From contig OY829326.1 of assembly GCA_963691655.1 (NCBI GenBank), positions 12,078,878 to 12,142,877 on the forward strand: a stretch of DNA of 64,000 nucleotides, given 5' to 3'. Below the pieces are notes generated by a model. That model did no database searches. It was not told where the DNA came from and saw only the letters and a program-made list of their open reading frames with translations. The position numbers and the translations under genes were made by a program. This document shows, one piece after another, positions 37,286 through 52,300 of this stretch (within the stretch, counting starts at the first letter, position 1; each line of letters starts with the position of its first letter). Source of the DNA: Toxonevra muliebris. Taxonomy: Eukaryota; Arthropoda; Insecta; Diptera; Pallopteridae.

Positions 37286-37291
37286 TTTATT
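37286..37291 (-). terminator. Poly(A) signal of the long isoform
   Basis: AATAAA on the minus strand about 110 nt past the stop codon of the long transcript at 37400. Several T-rich alternatives lie further left, so the true 3' end is uncertain. Confidence 0.4.
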
Positions 37292-37399
37292 TAAGTTGCT
37301 TCCTCTCTCTTATCTAAGTATATCACTTTGGGAGTTTTTTCTTTTTTTTCGGTTTTTGTTTTAGTGTCAATCATTTTTTGGTTTTGGTTTCATTAATTG

Positions 37400-40300
37400 C
37401 TACGCTGATCCACCGCTGCCACCAGTAGCACCACTGCATCCACCACCGCTTTCCTTATCGTGTGAGCTTTCACGTGGCAGTAATGAACGATTCTCATCAC
37501 TAGAGCCGCCACCTGCTTCACCATTGCTAATAGCTCCGCTGTCTCCGCCTGCATCATCACAACGTATATTCACATTAGAGGTGAATGTGGTTTCAGAATC
37601 TGATTGAATATTGACTTTTTATTAGTAATAAATAAGCAATAGTTTATTAAATTATAAAATTGTATTAAAGTGATGAAACAAGTATTATATACTTATACAT
37701 AAGTTTAAAATGAATAGAAAGTTAACAGCGTAATTTCGTCATATTTGGATGACAAATAACGTACCTAAAATATTGTGGAAATGAAAAAATTATTACCATT
37801 CCGCACATATACAAAAATACTGAAAAAAGTGAAGCGGTGAGATTCTACGGATTTTTCCTTGAATATCTTTAAAGTTCATTTTGAACCGAAAAAATTAGAT
37901 AAATATCTTTATACAAAATTCAATCACTATTCAGAGCTTAATTAACAAAACAGTAACACGTCAGGCTCCATGTAAAAAAGAGGTACTGAGTGCGTGCTAA
38001 TACGTTCACAATTTATTTAAAAAGAATACTTTGATATATATAAAAGTTATACTAGTGTGTAAAGAAAAACTAAGGGAGCCTTGCAATGATATACCAAATC
38101 GAAAAAAGTGTTGGCCGTCAAACGGCGGACTGTCTTGCTAGAGGGCTAATTAATGAAATTCGTTCCCTAAAAATTAATTGAAAGATTTTTTATTTAAATA
38201 TTTAAAATTAATAGGCTTTGAATGAACAGTGATGTCAGAAGGATTTCAAAAAGTTGATAGAGCTAGTAGATTTTTTATAACTAATTCAAATAGTGCATTA
38301 ATTTTTTTTAAAATAATTTGTCTTTATTTACAGTAGAAACTCGATAATTCGTTAATTGCAAAGGGCCAGCAGTTTTTTACGAATTACAGAGGTTTTCGAT
38401 TTCACGACGCTTTGATTTAACCGTTTCACCTCCTCAAAATCTGGTTGAGGTTCTTTAACATTTTATGCAAATATTACAGTAAATTAATATTTATAATATT
38501 GCGAGCTATTTTACAATTTTCAGTTTCTATTTGCAGGTTTGTTTCAAAGAACGTACAATTTTCTTCCAATTATTCTTTTTTATTATTTTGCGCTTGAGCA
38601 AATAAAAAACTAATAATTACTAATTGCATTACTAAGTAATTTTTAATGTATAAATGTGCATTGAGCATTAATAATTGCGGTGTTAATCATGATCTGTTGT
38701 ACTTAGTCTGGCAAATCTTGAATATCTTTGATTCGTGAAGTGAATAGTGCCAACTAAATGTAGTTAAATTGTAGTTAAATAGAATAAATAAAAAGTGTTG
38801 ATGTGTTACAGTGGGAACGCACATACCGAATTGTGATGGGAAAGCATTATTTACAGTTATGAGAATTTAGTATTTTTGTTTTTGTACTACCACAAATTTT
38901 CGTTCCAATAAATTGCACGCATGCCAAAACTCCTGGGAGTTCTTTAGAAATTTCGATCAAATTACAAAAAACAGATGAAGTTTAGAATGTGGCTTCAAAA
39001 ATTACTGTTCAATGATAAAAAGTAAATTTTTAATAACCAATATTGCATACCATCTGAGATCTATTTTTGTATGAGAGATAAGGAACTGATCTGATGATCA
39101 TCATCATTAATTACCTAAACTACTGTCCCTATTCGTTGCATCATAACGGCTGCCAGAATCACCAGACATATGGGATGCTGCTGTTGATCTTGCCAGCACT
39201 GGCTTCACTTGTCGCAGTGCTTGTTCTTCGGGATAGCGTGGCGTTTGAAATTTTGTAGTTTTTGATTGTAGCGTTGCCGGTCCTGAGCGTTGTTGTATTA
39301 GGGTACGATGCCTAAGGGGTGGTGGGGATATAGATTTAGCTAAAACTGAATGAGGTAATTTATTCGGTGAGTAATCGCTGCCAGATTCACCCTGAAATAA
39401 AATAGTCTTTTTTAAATTGAAAAGTAGAAGCTGGAAAAATAGAATCACATACCATTACTGTACCGTTGTCTGATACACCGGAACCCGACATGTTATCTGC
39501 CAAGAGACGCTCACTTTCGGGGTCTGTCAGCACCCTTGACATATCCGATTTATTTTTCAGAATAGATTTTGAACGTCTGTGATGTTCAAGATTTGGCGAT
39601 GCATCAATTGAGTCTATCGATGAGGAATGTTTACTTTCAAATTTGGCTATGTGAAAGAGAGAAGGCAAAAGCGAAAAGTCAAAAACTATTTTTGGATTAC
39701 TATTCATTATTACCTTTGGTTCCAGCATTCTGTATTCCGAACAGATGCTGATTGATCAATTTGGTGGCAGTGACTAAACTTTTGCCCGGCATAAATGACG
39801 AACGTTTCTTTTTGCTTCCTCCGCTACCCGCTGCAGGACTGCCGCTGCTTTCATGCGCCCCCACCGTAGTCTCTTGTAGCATTTTTGAATCTTCGAAGCG
39901 TGCACGTGGCTTTACGTTTGTGAAACTCTGTTGGAAGCGTGTCTTGCGATGCTTTGGCACGGGATTCTCATTAAGGCTTACACGACTGCCACGTTCCTGC
40001 ACATCGAAACTCTGATAGACATCGTCCATGGGACTCAGTCCACTACCGACGGCCAGATTACGCAGTGCCGTATCACCGGATGCGCTCTTCTTAACTCTAC
40101 TCGACATCGACGACGTTGATGTGGTCACTGGTAATCCGACAACATAACCAGTCGTTGCAGTCTCCTTCTCCAATGGGTTTATGTACAAATTGTCCATGTT
40201 AATGTCCAGTGCACACGCTTCGTCACCCAAATCGGCAGTGAGATCACCTTGTGAATGAAATGGATGCGTTTGACAGCTAGCATACGTGTCTGAGCTATCG

Positions 40301-43300
40301 ACACTAGCCAGATCGGCATTGTTGTTATTGCTGCCATTGAAATTATTATTAAAATTATTCCCCATGCTACCGCCGCTGCCACTACAACCACCACCCATCA
40401 TGCTTTGTGGACCAGTGCTCATGGATAGAGCGTGACAAGCGCCAACAGATGTAGTATTGAAGTTGTTGTTGAAATTATGATTGAAGTTATTAGAGATGCC
40501 CATGCCACTGTAGCTGGTGGTAATGAATGATGGATACCGTAGTGGTGTTTCGAGTGGCAGCGCAATAGTAGTGGATGTTGTTGTACCATACGATGATGAT
40601 GTTGATGACGATTGTGAAATGGGCGCAATGCCAGCAATCGTGAGTGGTATAGGCGCATGCATTGCACCGGCACCACCACCAACGCCTCCAACTCCAATTG
40701 AAAAAATTACTTCGGGACTTGTTGTGACAGCGGCGGCGCCAAGTAAATGCTGATGTTGTGTGCTGCTTGGCAAGTGCGTCGCGGTGGTGAGTGCTGGTGG
40801 TAAGAGCCCATATTGATTGGCATTTAATTGATGTTGCCGATTGACAACTGGATTATTGGCAGCCATACGCATTTCGAGGCAGATTGGTTTGCGGAAGTCT
40901 GAGGTTGGAAGTGCGATGACACCATCAGCATCTGTGAACTCCTTGAAGTCCTGAAAGACAGAAGTTGTCCGAAGTTTAGGTTTGTTTGTTTTTTTTTATG
41001 TGATTTGAGAATGATGAGGTAGCGCACATTTGTACTTTTGCACTATGTAACTATGTATAAGGCATCAATGCAATGATTTTATTTACATGAACTCATTGCT
41101 TGCATGTTTGAAGTGCTGATGGCCACTTTATGCGTTTATCAATATTTAGTTGACATAAACATAATCAAACATAATACTTATATATTTTAAAGATTCAGCT
41201 TTAACTATATAATATTGTATAAAAAACACTCTTTGTTTAGCTGAAAGCTTAAATTCAAACATGCTTAGCTTTAAACCAATTACTTACAAATCAGTTTGGG
41301 AGTACTAATGAAAAGTTATTCATTCCAACGAGCAAATTAGAAATTTCATCGTGGAGCATATGAATGGATGCAAAAACTAAGGCTGGGACAGCAACGGATT
41401 CTGCTACAGGGTATATATACTTAAAATCTTTCTGGTTGTCTGTTATTACCTGTAGTGGGTTATCGTTCATGTATATTTTATTATTGTCTGAATGTCTTAC
41501 TTTTTGATTTATGACAAAAATAAAAGAGCTTAAGGCATCTTTACGACGTATCTCTGCCTTCTCGTTTCCAAAAAAAAAAACAATTAGGATGTCCACAAGC
41601 TATCGTATATTGTCGTATAGTTATAAAGTCGTATAATTTTGTATGAAAAATGGGGGAATCTACGACAAATGAGAGTATACGACGCCAAATAAAGCACCTT
41701 GTGAACAACCCAAATATGTTTCTAATGAAATTGAAATGAATTTTTTTTTAAATGCTCAGTATATTTCTTATTTTCTAGTACCTTTTCCAATTTAGTTCAA
41801 ATCTGAACTAAATAGTTTGCAATTTATCTCGATTTATTTTTAGTTTGATTCTGCATGCATGGGTTCGAGGATACCATGGAATATTATGGGCAAGAAAATC
41901 TGTAGAAATATAATTTTGTGCATAAAGTGGGAGCTTTAGAAAATTAAACTAAAAGTGTTCGCAAAATGTTTGACCTTCGTGTGGACCCAATGACTTTGAG
42001 AGTGAATTTTTGAAATTTGACATCAGACTCAGCTATAGTTGGTAATGGTTTCATGGACATGGAATCAAAGTTCGTTAACAAATTATTTCCTCATCTTTAA
42101 CTCTTAGTATCTTTGTCACTTTGATAACTATATAAAAATTTCTTATTCTAGAGTTTTTAATGTAACTGACAGCGAACCTGGATACTGTGGTGTAGTAGCT
42201 ACTGTGTTGCTGTAGTGCTCAGGGTATATAGGTTCAATACTCGACGCAGTCAAAAATCACAAATAGAAAATAAAAACTTGTCTTGAAGCCAATGGCAAAC
42301 CTACAACAGTAAAATATACTTAAGAAAAATTTTCACTTTGCCGTTTGAACACGACATAAAATTATAGGCGTTTCGACTCGTAAACAAATATGTCTCACAC
42401 AATCTAAATGGATGGAAAACCCTCAATCTATAGCTTCCATGGACTGTTGTCGAAACTGAGAATGGACAAAATTTTACTAAAGGGTGACCACATAAAATGT
42501 TGCTACATTTTTTAGTTAAGGTAATGACGAAATAGTGGCTTATTTGTCCCCCTTACAACTTTTCCCAAAGGTTTGAACTATATTTTAATTAATAGTACGT
42601 ATATGTTGATGTATTTTTTAGGTATTAAATTAGTATATAGTTATAGTTGAACTCTAAGAAAATACTGTGTGCGTGATTGCTCAACTCAAATTATAGTTAC
42701 AATACAAACATGCAAACACGAATCCAATGAACGAAAAATTTATATAAATGAATTAAATCAAATAAATTAGTTTTATATTATTTAAAAGTATAATAAGTAA
42801 TTAGTATTTTAAGATCAATGTGCGATAATTAGTTTTTTGTGAGAAATTTGGTATGTTTTAAATGTAAATGCTGAGTTAACTAAAAAGAAAAGTTAAAAAA
42901 AATAAAAAAATATTCATCCTAACTAATGTACGAAATTATGCCGTCATTATTATTGGTACCAACTTTTTCTTATATTTTTGTATGGGATAAATACCAAGAC
43001 ATCAATATCTATAGTGATGACATTATTTCGTTATCGGTAAGGTGGATAATGTATTTAAATGATACTCACCTGTGAAGTACATTGAAAAACTAATGCAATT
43101 CAGCGCTTTGTCCAAATTAATGCAAACTTTTTGCATTTAAACTAATAAATTCTAACTACAAATCTAAATTTTTAGATTTCAAAAAAATAACTGCCAACTC
43201 TGTACTACGGTATTTTAGCAAAAATAAAATAATAACAGAATAAGAAGGAAAACTCATTCCGCATTTGTGTGTGCATAAATATTTTCAATATTCTTTTTTT

Positions 43301-46300
43301 TTAATTTTTATTATTCAATAAATAAAGTGACAAAAAATAAATAAATATTTATACTGTATGTATGTATATTTTAAAAAGAGTATAATTTATTTAATAAATC
43401 AAATTGCAAATACGTATATAATATAATTAAAATTAATTTTAATTCAAGGTCAATCACTGGTTTTGCAATTAATTTGTTTGATATTTGTATTTTTTTTATA
43501 TAAAAATAATAATATTCTTTACACATTTCTTTTATACTTTCATTAAATTCTTAGAATTTTCTATGTCTTTTAAGTTTTTGAAATTTTCTTTTGGTTTCAC
43601 ATTTTCGTTGCTGTTGATAACATGCAAAATTGATTTAATAAAAAATTAATTAAAAATATTAGGTAATAAATAGTAATTTTAATAATATTATAATTAATTT
43701 TTTAAACTAACTAATTAACTGGTGAATTTTATTTATATGTATGTAGTAAATAAAATATTAAAGTAATTCTGTGTGTGTGAAGAAGAATAGTAGTTGTTGT
43801 ATTTTATGAAAATATTTAATGTATAGATTTTTAAACGCTACTCGCTCGTAATGGAATACATTCGCCTTGACATCCTGGATATCCCTTTAAAAAAATAAAC
43901 AAATAAACAAATAAATAAAAGAAAATTTTAAATAACCTTTTCAAAACATAAAAATTAATTACAGAAAAATAAAACATTTAACCAGGAACATGTATGCAAG
44001 TGTATGTTTGTATGTATGTAAATATGTACACAGCTGAATAATTAAAATATAAAAATAAGTGTAGGTGTATGTAGTTTTTATTAGTTTGTTATCGGAGAGA
44101 ATTGGATTTTTAATGGGCAGTAAAGGAGGTTGTTTTCATTCCTTGGACTTTGCAATGAGAATACTATTAAATTGTAAAATCATGTTCCAATATTAGTAAC
44201 TATATTTCAGCTGTTTCTATAGAATTTTTTTTGACTTGGAAAAGTCAATTCATCTTTATAGATGCCTATCAAGACTATAGAAAAAATTTTTTTCAAATTT
44301 ATCTCTATTTTAGTCGTGAAATTTTGTGCAGAAATATTTGTCTCGAATTGGAAATGATAAAGAACTTTGCGGAGTCCCTACTTGTAAACTTTTGTTTTGT
44401 CATATGTATGTATGATAGCAAAGCCAATAAAAACATTGATTAATGTTGAGCCAAAACATAAAAGAATAAGTATTGATATCTTTATACTTATATATAAGTG
44501 CGCATACGCTCGTGGAGCCACTTATAGTACTTGAAGAATCTCTGGGACAATCTGGCCGCTTCCATGGAAGAACATTTCGAACTACGCCAAAAATAGTATT
44601 CAATACATTTATTCGCTTCGACTAAGAAATTACGGTGGCTAATGGAAAAACAAAAATAGATTTTGGGCAATAGTAGAACTATTTTTTTTTTTAACATGTG
44701 CGACATATTTTTTGAACTTAAGGCTCAATTTAGATTTTGAAATATAAAGTGCTTCTGAGTAATATTGTATTAATAGTTTTTTTAGGTTAGTAAATTTAAG
44801 TTTTTGAAACTTTTGTTAGAAGTGGTTCAAAGGGAAATAACGAAGAGGAGGGAGACAGAGTGATTTCATGAAAAAGATCGATAATATATTGTAGTATTGT
44901 AAATAAATCTGTAAAAATTCGTTGACTTTTTTTTTGATTTTTGAAAATTAAAATGCATAAACTAATGGAAATCAATATTCAAAAAGTTCCAAAAAAAGTA
45001 TAAATTTTAGATTGTGATAAATTAAATTTTTAAAATTTTGCAATATTAATTTAAAATTTTTTACCACTAGAAAAACTATTTATGCAGCATTGTTTAATGG
45101 CATTTCATCTTTGAGAACTTGAAGTCAAGGCTCATGTCGCCTAGTGTTATTTGACATAGATTGCACAGTAAATGCTTTTTCCCACTATAAAAGGTATAGA
45201 TTTTGATCGTAAGACTGTCAAAGTAAAAATTCATAAGGAACCAGCCCAACTTTACTGGGAAACCTGAGGTTAAGATTAAAAAGGAGAAGAAATCAAATTA
45301 AGAGGAACATGGAAAAAGACAACAGTTCGCTCTTCGAATTATATCAATAAAATTAATTTGAAATTCCAAAAAACCTTGAATATTTTGGATATTATTTTCA
45401 TATATACAGAAATTATATATATGGAAAAAATTTAATCTAAAATCTGATAATAAGTGTGCTAACACTTTTTTTATTTTTCATGTGTGTAGTTTTTCCTTAA
45501 ATTTTTTTGAACGTAATACATACAATTAACGAAAAAAAACAACAAATTTATACGAAAATAGTGTAGGAAGGAAAGCGAGTAAAATATGAAGCTATGGTAT
45601 AATAGAATATATGTAGGTTTAAAGAATGAAACAAAGAAAAAATAAATGTTGAGAATTTGATGTAAAAAAGACTTACGCTCGAAAAAAAAAATACAGAAAT
45701 AGTACATATACTATAATTTCTCAAAATACTATTTACAAACAATAAACAACGATTTTTACCGGACAAATCGTAGATAATTCAAATATTTTATAAGTCAAAA
45801 AATTAATGTACATATATAAAAATTCGCAAAGTTTTACTCAATTTTCAATTCGAAAATGAAAATTTAATTTCTTTTTTCAATCAATTTATTAATATTTCTC
45901 TAATAAAAATATCTGTTTACCATTTCGCGCGGGCGGGGTATGTGGTTATTAAAGATAATATATGTCAATGGCACCAGCTTCAATCATATGCTTTAGAGCC
46001 ATGTAATTTTTAGGTGATGGCGGTGGACGCACTAATCTCTTCATATTATATTCTCCTATGCCATGAAATACACAAACACGATCCTGTAATATTATTGTGA
46101 TATAAAGAAATTATACAAAATTGTTCGGAGTAATTTATTTATTACAATTTGCAAAATTACTTATCAAATTGATACTTTGTAGTTTTTAATTTTTTTTATT
46201 TGTTTACATGTGAAGTTTTATTGGAGTAAAGCGAATCCCAATGTTTCTACAGTAAATACGTAGTAAAAAATAAATTGCTTTTTTAATGTTATCATCATTG

Positions 46301-49300
46301 ATTATGTATGATTTCTACTATTTTTTAATATTAAAGTTTTATGAGATTTAATTTTATGATAACAAATATTTATATGAACATAAAGTTTGCATGTCTTCAA
46401 CAAAATATATAAAATATTTTTATTTTTTTTACTATTTTATTATTAAGTACATGAGTTTTTTTTATGAAATTGGTTTGAAATGTGATATAAATATTACAAG
46501 GGTAAAAAACTACCGATAAATTTTGGGTATATTTTTGAAATAATGATCTAGATAATTTAATACGAATTGTATATAGAATTTGAGCTTACAGTAATGTTGC
46601 ACTAATTTAAACTAAATTTATTTAGTTGAATGACAAAAATTGTTAACCTAAATATATCTCAATTCTTTATTAAATGTGATTTTCCTTATGGGGGAAAAAG
46701 ATGTTGAACAACATAAAAATTTTGTGAGTTGTAAGTAGTGTGAGATATAAATTGCATGCGATGTAGTACAGTGTGTTCCAATGTTCTCAAAGAAATAAAC
46801 CAATTTCAGTAGTTTAATAGAATAATTACTGGTATATTGCTACATGTGCTATTATCAATATCGGTCATAGTTCAATCTCATCTTCTAGTGTAATGGCTTG
46901 ACAACAGACTTTAAAAGGAGCGCTTTGATCTATGAAAGGTAGAAATTTGATATGGAATAAATTGAATTTCATCTAAGTTGTTAAGAGTATTCTGAACTGA
47001 ACTGAAATTTTCTACTTTATTCGTTCAATTGTGTTATTTTGTGTGACCTTCTAAACTATTATAGATATGAAATGATTAAACCGAAGTAATGAATTGCCAG
47101 ATCTGGTCAAATGAAATTAATTTGTAGCTGACTCTGAATAGTCGTAAGCTTTCATGTCAGCTTGCTAGTCTGACAAATATTCAGAGGAAAATTAACCTTC
47201 AAAAGCTTATTGGTAATGCTTTGGTAACGAACATCTGAGTGTTTACTGGCAACGCTATATCGAACCTGGTTTTAAACAGGACAGATCTTCAAAAGAAGTC
47301 AATAATTTATCACCTGCAATGAATAAATTTTGCATTCATTGAATATATTTTGGCTTCAGATTTCAAATTGGATTCCAACAAAATCTCTGAAAAAACAGCA
47401 ATTAGCTGAAGCCATATATGAATAAAGTATTAAGCCATTTGAAATATTTATGCAAATTTACGTACAAAAATTATAACCCTGAAGGTTTGTAAACATTTTC
47501 CACAGACTACAGCATACCAAACTTTTTTTTAAAAATTTTGGAAAAAATATTTTGCACATTTTTCAGTCAATAAATTTTAAACTAAAATTTTTGTATTAAT
47601 TGAACCAAAAGAAAAATTATTGCTTATAATGTTGCCTATAAGTAAAGTTCCCAATAAAATGCACAAAGAGTGTTTTGTATTTGGTAAGGCGGGTTTTAGA
47701 ATCTGTTAAAAATGGGTTAAACGAGGAGGGAACCGATAAACATAACAGGCTTTATGACTAACACAAATCAACATAGTAAAAGCCATTAAGATTCTTGAGA
47801 TTTCTATTTCAGTCTAAACCGCTTTTAAGTCGACGAATCCTAGATGAATTGCCGAATGTGGACAAATAGAACCTATAAGCTCATTTCGACTCAGGTAAAA
47901 ATGTAATTGCCAAATTCTACATCGGCAAATGCTAGACATAGAGGAATATAGAGAGTGAGGTTCTATTTGACCTTCCTCAATTAGCAAAATCATTTACGTG
48001 GAATAAAAATGACACTGAAACTCAAATCATGGTGACGTTGGTCACTTTTTTCTACAGAATTTGAACACATTAATTATTCAAGAAATAAAATGATATAAAG
48101 TAATTTTTTTCAATTTTGATCCATGAAAAATGCTTAAGATCCATTAGTTTATTATAGAAATTTCTGTAGTTAATTTACTTCATTCATTGACTGAAATTCA
48201 GATAAATTAATGGACCAAAGATTTTTATAACAAAAACATGATATTATTTACGAAAAAAAAAAAAAATTATGAAAATAAATTTATAATTTTCCAAGAACGC
48301 ATTCATATAAAGTGCAAAATAAAATTTTTGTTTAATATTTCCAAAAAAAAATTTAACAACAACTACCACAACAAGTTACAATTTGTTATTGCGATTATTT
48401 ATATGAATTATAGAAGCAACAGCAATTACTACAACAACTATAATAATAATATTAGAAATTCATGCAAAATTTATTTAATGAGGAGAGCAAAAAAATACCT
48501 TCGTTGTACAAAAGCAGCATTCAAATTCCACTGGCACATCCTGTTCCAGATTATCCATTCTTTGATTTTGTAAATTCTCGAGCGCCACCTGTCGTCGTAA
48601 CTCAGCAACTTCCTATAAAATTGTTTATGAATTTTTGCAATAGTTTATAAATAAGTTTTTCTCTTATTTGCTCTGCTTTTTATTTTTATTTTTTCTTAAC
48701 AAAAACGAATATTATATTAGTTCTGGAAAAGTGTTTAAGTTCAAAGTAATATCTATTTATTTATATTTGCTTTCAGACATGCTTAAGGAAACAGAAAATA
48801 GGATATAAATATATAAAAATAAAATTTTATTTTGCATTTCCATGCATTTAAAAACATACAGACATTCGTACAAACAAACAAATAAAAAATTATATATATA
48901 TGTATATATGTAGATATCGGAAATAGTAAAGTAAGTGCAATTTATGGCAAAAGCATTTGTAGTATTTGGTAAGTGAAAGTTGGCCATTACTATGCATTAA
49001 GCAAATACACATTTAAAGGTTAGCAGATAACTATTCTCTATTAGTTATTTAGAAAACATGAATTTGTGCAAATTTGTTGATAATTTTTTTTATTTGCATT
49101 AAAAAAACTTTGCTCTAAATATTTAGGTACTTATGTATATTTGAAAATTTCCTAATTTCTTTTTAATTTAGTTGTGTTATGTATGCTACTACAGAGAAAA
49201 AGGGTGAGTGCTTTAAATTTCAGTATTGTATTTTACATTTTTTGGTGGCCTATATAAACATACTCGTATATAGAAAACGTACATAGTTACCAGTCGATTG

Positions 49301-52300
49301 AAAAAACAAAATGGTTTATGAAGGTATGAACTTTTAGCATGTCAAGATTATTTTTCTTAGTTTAAAATTGTAGACCCTTTTATTTTAATCCAAAAGAAGG
49401 TCCCAAAATAATTTTTTTTAGGTTGCGTGGAAATTCTAAATCTAATGATTCCATAAAATTTGGTATTCATTAATTGTTACTACAGTGAACGCTAGGAATT
49501 CTTAATTGTCCAGAAACCTTAGGCCATTTTTGACATTTATGTACATAATATCGAATATTGTCAAGAAACAAACACTGAAACCACCAAAATAAAAGAAACA
49601 CACAACCTAAGTTTTTAATATTTATATCTTTATGTATAAGTAATGAAATGTATGATACATATATATGTATGTATGCATTTTTAAAATATTTTACGTATAT
49701 GATTATTTAAAACGATCTTAGGAATTCGGAATTCTTAAGTAGTTTGTTCTCGGGCTACTTAAGAATTCGGAGCGTCCACTGTATAATTAAAAGATAGCAA
49801 CCAAAATTCTCTGTTTAAAAAAAATTTGGTTTCAATAATGTGTTAATAGTAAAACATTCATGCACGTTCACTATCGTTGTACTCGTACGAATTTCGTTTT
49901 TCGAATCAAAATGACAAAGCCTGATATTTGCGAGTCATGAGATTTTTGCCTTTAACTTGTTGCCCCACGCAGCTAGAGTGGCGAAAATATTATTAACTTA
50001 TACTTCAAACCATGTTTGTTCAAAATGAAGATTTCAGAATTAATCGGTCATTACTATTGACCACAGATACTTATGTATTGCAAATTCAAGCAGTTGAATG
50101 CCCTTGTCATGTGTATGTAGATAAATTTTTATTATTTCATAACTTTTTTAAGCCAGAGTGACCCTCATACATTTTCATTCGTTAAAAAATATGTTGTATA
50201 TCTTTGATTCATTATGTTAAGTGAGTTAAAAGCGCATCGTATGCAATTAATGTACATAGAAATACATACATTTATGTAAAATAAACAAAGAAACAAACAC
50301 TCAAATACAAATGCTTCCGTTTAAAAGGAAATTAAGTGAGTTTTTCGTTTAATATCCTTTATGATTTCATCAGCACCACCACGCTTTTGTGCTCCTTCAT
50401 CATAATCATCTTTGTGCATTGCATTTATGCACAATCTGTTTCAAGATGTGTGTTTTCATTACAATTGTAACGCTGTAAAATGCACATATTACTGCATATG
50501 TATATGTTACATTTAAGCCCAGCGAATAAAAATAGAAACAGCTATTTAAGCATGACCTTAATAGAGTTCATGTTGAAACTGAAGTGCATCCAAGTTATAT
50601 TCTAAATCAAGAATTCATTCCAGAACTTATAATTTTTGACACAAAATACCACAGCTGTTTTAGCAATTTCAGTAGTTCTCAAACAGTCAAACGGAGCCAA
50701 CGATATAAAATTGTTTGATATTACGATTTTGTACTCGATCACACCCGATGACAAATCGCCAAATTATTGTTTGGTGTCAAATGTCCATTTGCTAGAGAAT
50801 TTAAGGATTGTCTAATATATTTTGATATTGAAAAATTGCAAGCGTCTGACCTTTCGTTAAATAGACTACTCGTTGCTACCAAGCCTAAGCTTAGAATTAT
50901 TTTTAGACAGTGGAATAGTTATATATTCCTCGAACCTTCATTCAATCGAAATTCACACTACGTGTAGGGTGAATTATCTCTCGCTGTAGATTTCAATCGC
51001 AGAAGATTTCACTGGGATTGTAGATTTTGCGGGGAGCATACATATATATATTGCACATGTGTTTGTAGTTATCTTTTCAAAAATACATTTTGCGCTTGTT
51101 ATATTCTTATTGTGTGTTCTCTAAGGATATACACAAGTGCTCATACGTATGTTTTCTTTCAGTTTTCTTCTTTCTGCTCGAGTGCGCGCATAAACTTTTT
51201 ACATTGTATACGCTTACACCCTGCACTCAAGTGGCAAAGGTATATTAATTTTTAAATAAAGTTATTCTCAAACAAAAGAGGATTTAGCCTTCTTAAGTTT
51301 ATTTTAGATTTCATATGAAATTTTGCATGCAATAAAAATTGTAGCCAGGTATTAGCTTAGATGCTTTGAGTTTTATTCTCAAACAATAGTGGCATTATTT
51401 AGTTAAGTACTTTAAAATTTCATACCACAACCTGAAGAATCAAGAAATTGACGAAACTGGGGAACTCTTGGGTTGTCCGATTTGTATTGTTTCGGAACTC
51501 AAGATTTCTGTCTATGATGATAGGTCTAAAGAGGTCTATCCTATTGGTAGTCTTTAATCACACATTGCATTATTACTGTTAAATTTGGATCTTACCCCTT
51601 TAGCTATTCTTTTTAAAAGAGCCTGATTTCATAGCTTTCACCGGATTGTGTAGTACTACCTCCGAAATAAAGTAGCGTATTAATATACCGACTTAAAACC
51701 GCTGACATATTCATTTCACTTGGTAATATACGATACTCGACAACCAGTTGCGCCACCATTCTTTTTCTTCTCAGATTTTCTTTCCATTATGTGAAGCGGT
51801 CTTGAAATCGTGTCTTTCTCTTTACTTTTTTATACTTTGGCATGAATCATGAGCCTTTGAAGACTATGCTTTTGAATACCATAACACTCGGGCACGTTAC
51901 GAATGTGCTTTTGTTCAAACAACACACACAGTACACACATCCACACAGATTTGTATGAATTTACGCAGCTTTACAGCTGCTTGGCCAGTTGGCATTCACT
52001 CAAAGAAACAGATTGGTAAAATTTTACGAAGTTGCCATTCCGTGGACTTTGTTTTCCTTAAGTTTCTTTAAAATATTACTTTTAGCAAACGCGTTTCTGT
52101 CCGATCTGAGCTACAAGATTTTTACGTAACTTAAACTTGAAAAGAAAAAAATTTAATATTTTTGTTTGTACTTATAATTCCATTCAAAAAAGTCACAAAT
52201 GAGGCAGTGAATGTTGTGCTTGAAATTGTTTTGTACTTCAATGAATTTTTCTATGAAAGAAAATTATTACAAAAATAGGAAAAAAAGAAAAATTATTTTT

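Noticed and set aside
40179..40753. Other open frames on both strands across the large Ser/Gly/Asn-rich exon
   Set aside because: They are shadows of the repetitive coding exon 39714-40950, whose frame is fixed by splice phase on both sides.
41291..41596. 101-codon minus-strand open frame in the intron
   Set aside because: Has a donor-like GTAAGA inside but no convincing acceptor, conserved motif or phase link to neighbouring exons. Possibly a transposon relic; not supported enough to list.
43070..43092. Possible 20-nt microexon (TTTTTCAATGTACTTCACAG before GTGAGT)
   Set aside because: The donor is good but the exon would end in phase 2 and break the frame of the long isoform; the acceptor is weak.
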